In this document: piece after piece, positions 12,880 to 13,262 of the stretch
Numbering within the stretch: the first letter of the stretch is position 1
Layout of the letters: each line of letters starts with the position of its first letter
NCBI GenBank assembly: GCA_902768065.1
Contig: CACXJP010000042.1
Location: 1-13,262, forward strand
Origin: an uncultured Erysipelotrichaceae bacterium
GTDB taxonomy: Bacteria; Bacillota_I; Bacilli_A; RF39; UBA660
Length of the DNA stretch: 13,262 nucleotides
Direction of reading: 5' to 3'
The notes under the pieces: model-generated
Seen by the model: the letters and a program-made list of their open reading frames with translations, nothing else
What the model was told of the DNA's origin: nothing
The model's database searches: none
Translations under genes and position numbers: made by a program

Positions 12880-13120
12880 GGAGTGATAATATGAAAAATT
12901 CAGAAAATAATGATGTTCTTAACAAAACCGTAATCAACTGGTTGAGAACAATTTAGTCAAGACCGATTCCAAATCCTTATAAAATAAGGAAAAAGTAAAA
13001 AATAAATCTTGCATGTTTTATATAAAAATATGTTAAAATAGATAAAATATAGTAAAAATATAGTGTTTTTAAGCAAAATTGCTTAGGAATTGATAAGGTG
13101 AGAACGGATAGTCAAGACCA
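12880..13120 (+). repeat. Inter-cassette element copy 8 (type B, variant leader)
   Basis: V1 is 12941-12964 and V2 is 13098-13119 (both ending TAGTCAAGACC), starts 157 bp apart. The core has a perfect CCTTATAAAATAAGG hairpin at 12975-12989 and CTTGCATGTTT. The 5' end differs, with a longer leader. The V1 start GTTGAGAACA is closer to its V2 GTGAGAACGG than in other type B copies, as if this copy were older or less altered. It shows that the element system resumes after 6.7 kb of other genes. A 60-bp link leads to the ABC gene. Confidence 0.82.
12891..12956 (+). CDS. Element leader peptide, long type B variant (21 aa)
   Basis: It begins MKNSENNDVL and continues NKTVINWLRTI, ending at TAG 12954-12956. 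A GGAGTGATAAT site precedes the start. The N-terminus shares nothing clear with MNEN- leaders, yet N-K-T-x-I-N-W-L-x-T-I is kept with different codons. This is the best single sign that the peptide itself is under selection. Confidence 0.55.
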   Translation: MKNSENNDVLNKTVINWLRTI

Positions 13121-13180
13121 GACAAAGAACATATAATAAAAATTTTGTATGATATAAATGTTTGTTAGAGGTGTTTAAAG

Positions 13181-13262
13181 ATGATTAAAATAAAAGATAT
13201 ATATAAATCATATGGTGAAAAAGAAAATAAAGTTGAAGTATTAAAAGGAATTAATTTAAATA
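13181..13262 (+). CDS. ABC transporter ATP-binding protein (5' end only)
   Basis: ATG 13181 follows AGAGGTG. The 27 visible residues, starting MIKIKDIYKSYGEKENKVEV and followed by LKGINL, match the N-terminus of MacB/LolD/SalX-type ATPases, with the aromatic Y11 (A-loop) before the Walker A motif, which lies outside the window. Such ATPases often pair with an FtsX-like permease and export peptides or antibiotics. The gene runs off the right edge, so only the class is supported. Confidence 0.75.
   Translation, partial: MIKIKDIYKSYGEKENKVEVLKGINLN

Overview
The window is very AT-rich DNA (by eye well under 30% G+C) with strong AGGAGG-type ribosome binding sites. TGA acts as an ordinary stop, because several intact genes end in TGA inside or overlapping the next reading frame. 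This fits a low-G+C Bacillota or Bacilli/Erysipelotrichia-like gut or host-associated bacterium. The species cannot be named from the sequence.

Bases 1-6957 are a one-directional array of short accessory genes: a HAD-like phosphatase (broken), a VanY-type carboxypeptidase, a GNAT acetyltransferase, an iron-sulfur uracil-DNA glycosylase, a Nudix hydrolase, a SAP-domain protein with a pyridoxamine-oxidase-fold partner, a second GNAT, and a broken COG3315-like methyltransferase. Eight copies of a homologous element of roughly 215 bp separate them, and a ninth copy lies at 12880-13120 before an ABC transporter gene. Each full copy has five parts: a ribosome binding site and a tiny leader ORF with the conserved core N-K-T-N-I-N-W-L; a variable box V1; a conserved core with a short hairpin and a GAT(C/T)TTGCA(A/T)GTTT motif; a second variable box V2; and a short link to the gene. 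V1 and V2 match each other within a copy, but the sequence differs between element types. Type A boxes are GGCTTGTA..ATGCCG, type B boxes are TAGTCAAGACC, and one copy is a divergent type C. V1-V2 spacing is 145-146 bp in type A and 157-158 bp in type B. Type A and B elements alternate irregularly along the array. The layout resembles an integron cassette array, but the repeats are not recognisable attC sites and no recombinase is present here. I regard this as the candidate undescribed system. A leader-peptide regulatory element shared by a set of resistance or stress genes is the main alternative.

Array modules begin with promoters. A hairpin terminator runs directly into an extended -10 at 8-41 and again at 5235-5274, and a third extended -10 (12865-12873) precedes the last element. 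The methyltransferase pseudogene is fused near 6957 to the truncated 3' end of an opposite-strand XRE regulator, which marks a rearrangement endpoint.

Bases 7320-11849 hold minus-strand genes without the element. There is an operon of calcineurin-like phosphoesterase, LOG-family protein and RdgB/XTP pyrophosphatase (9805-7453). Upstream of it are a three-frameshift remnant of an unrecognised gene (10577-9833), a broken pnuC (11056-10658), and a zinc-dependent phospholipase C-like gene (11849-11067). A LysR regulator (11962-12846) is divergently transcribed from the phospholipase gene, with overlapping promoters and a 25-bp near-perfect palindrome in its leader. No tRNA, rRNA, CRISPR array or recognisable transposase was found.
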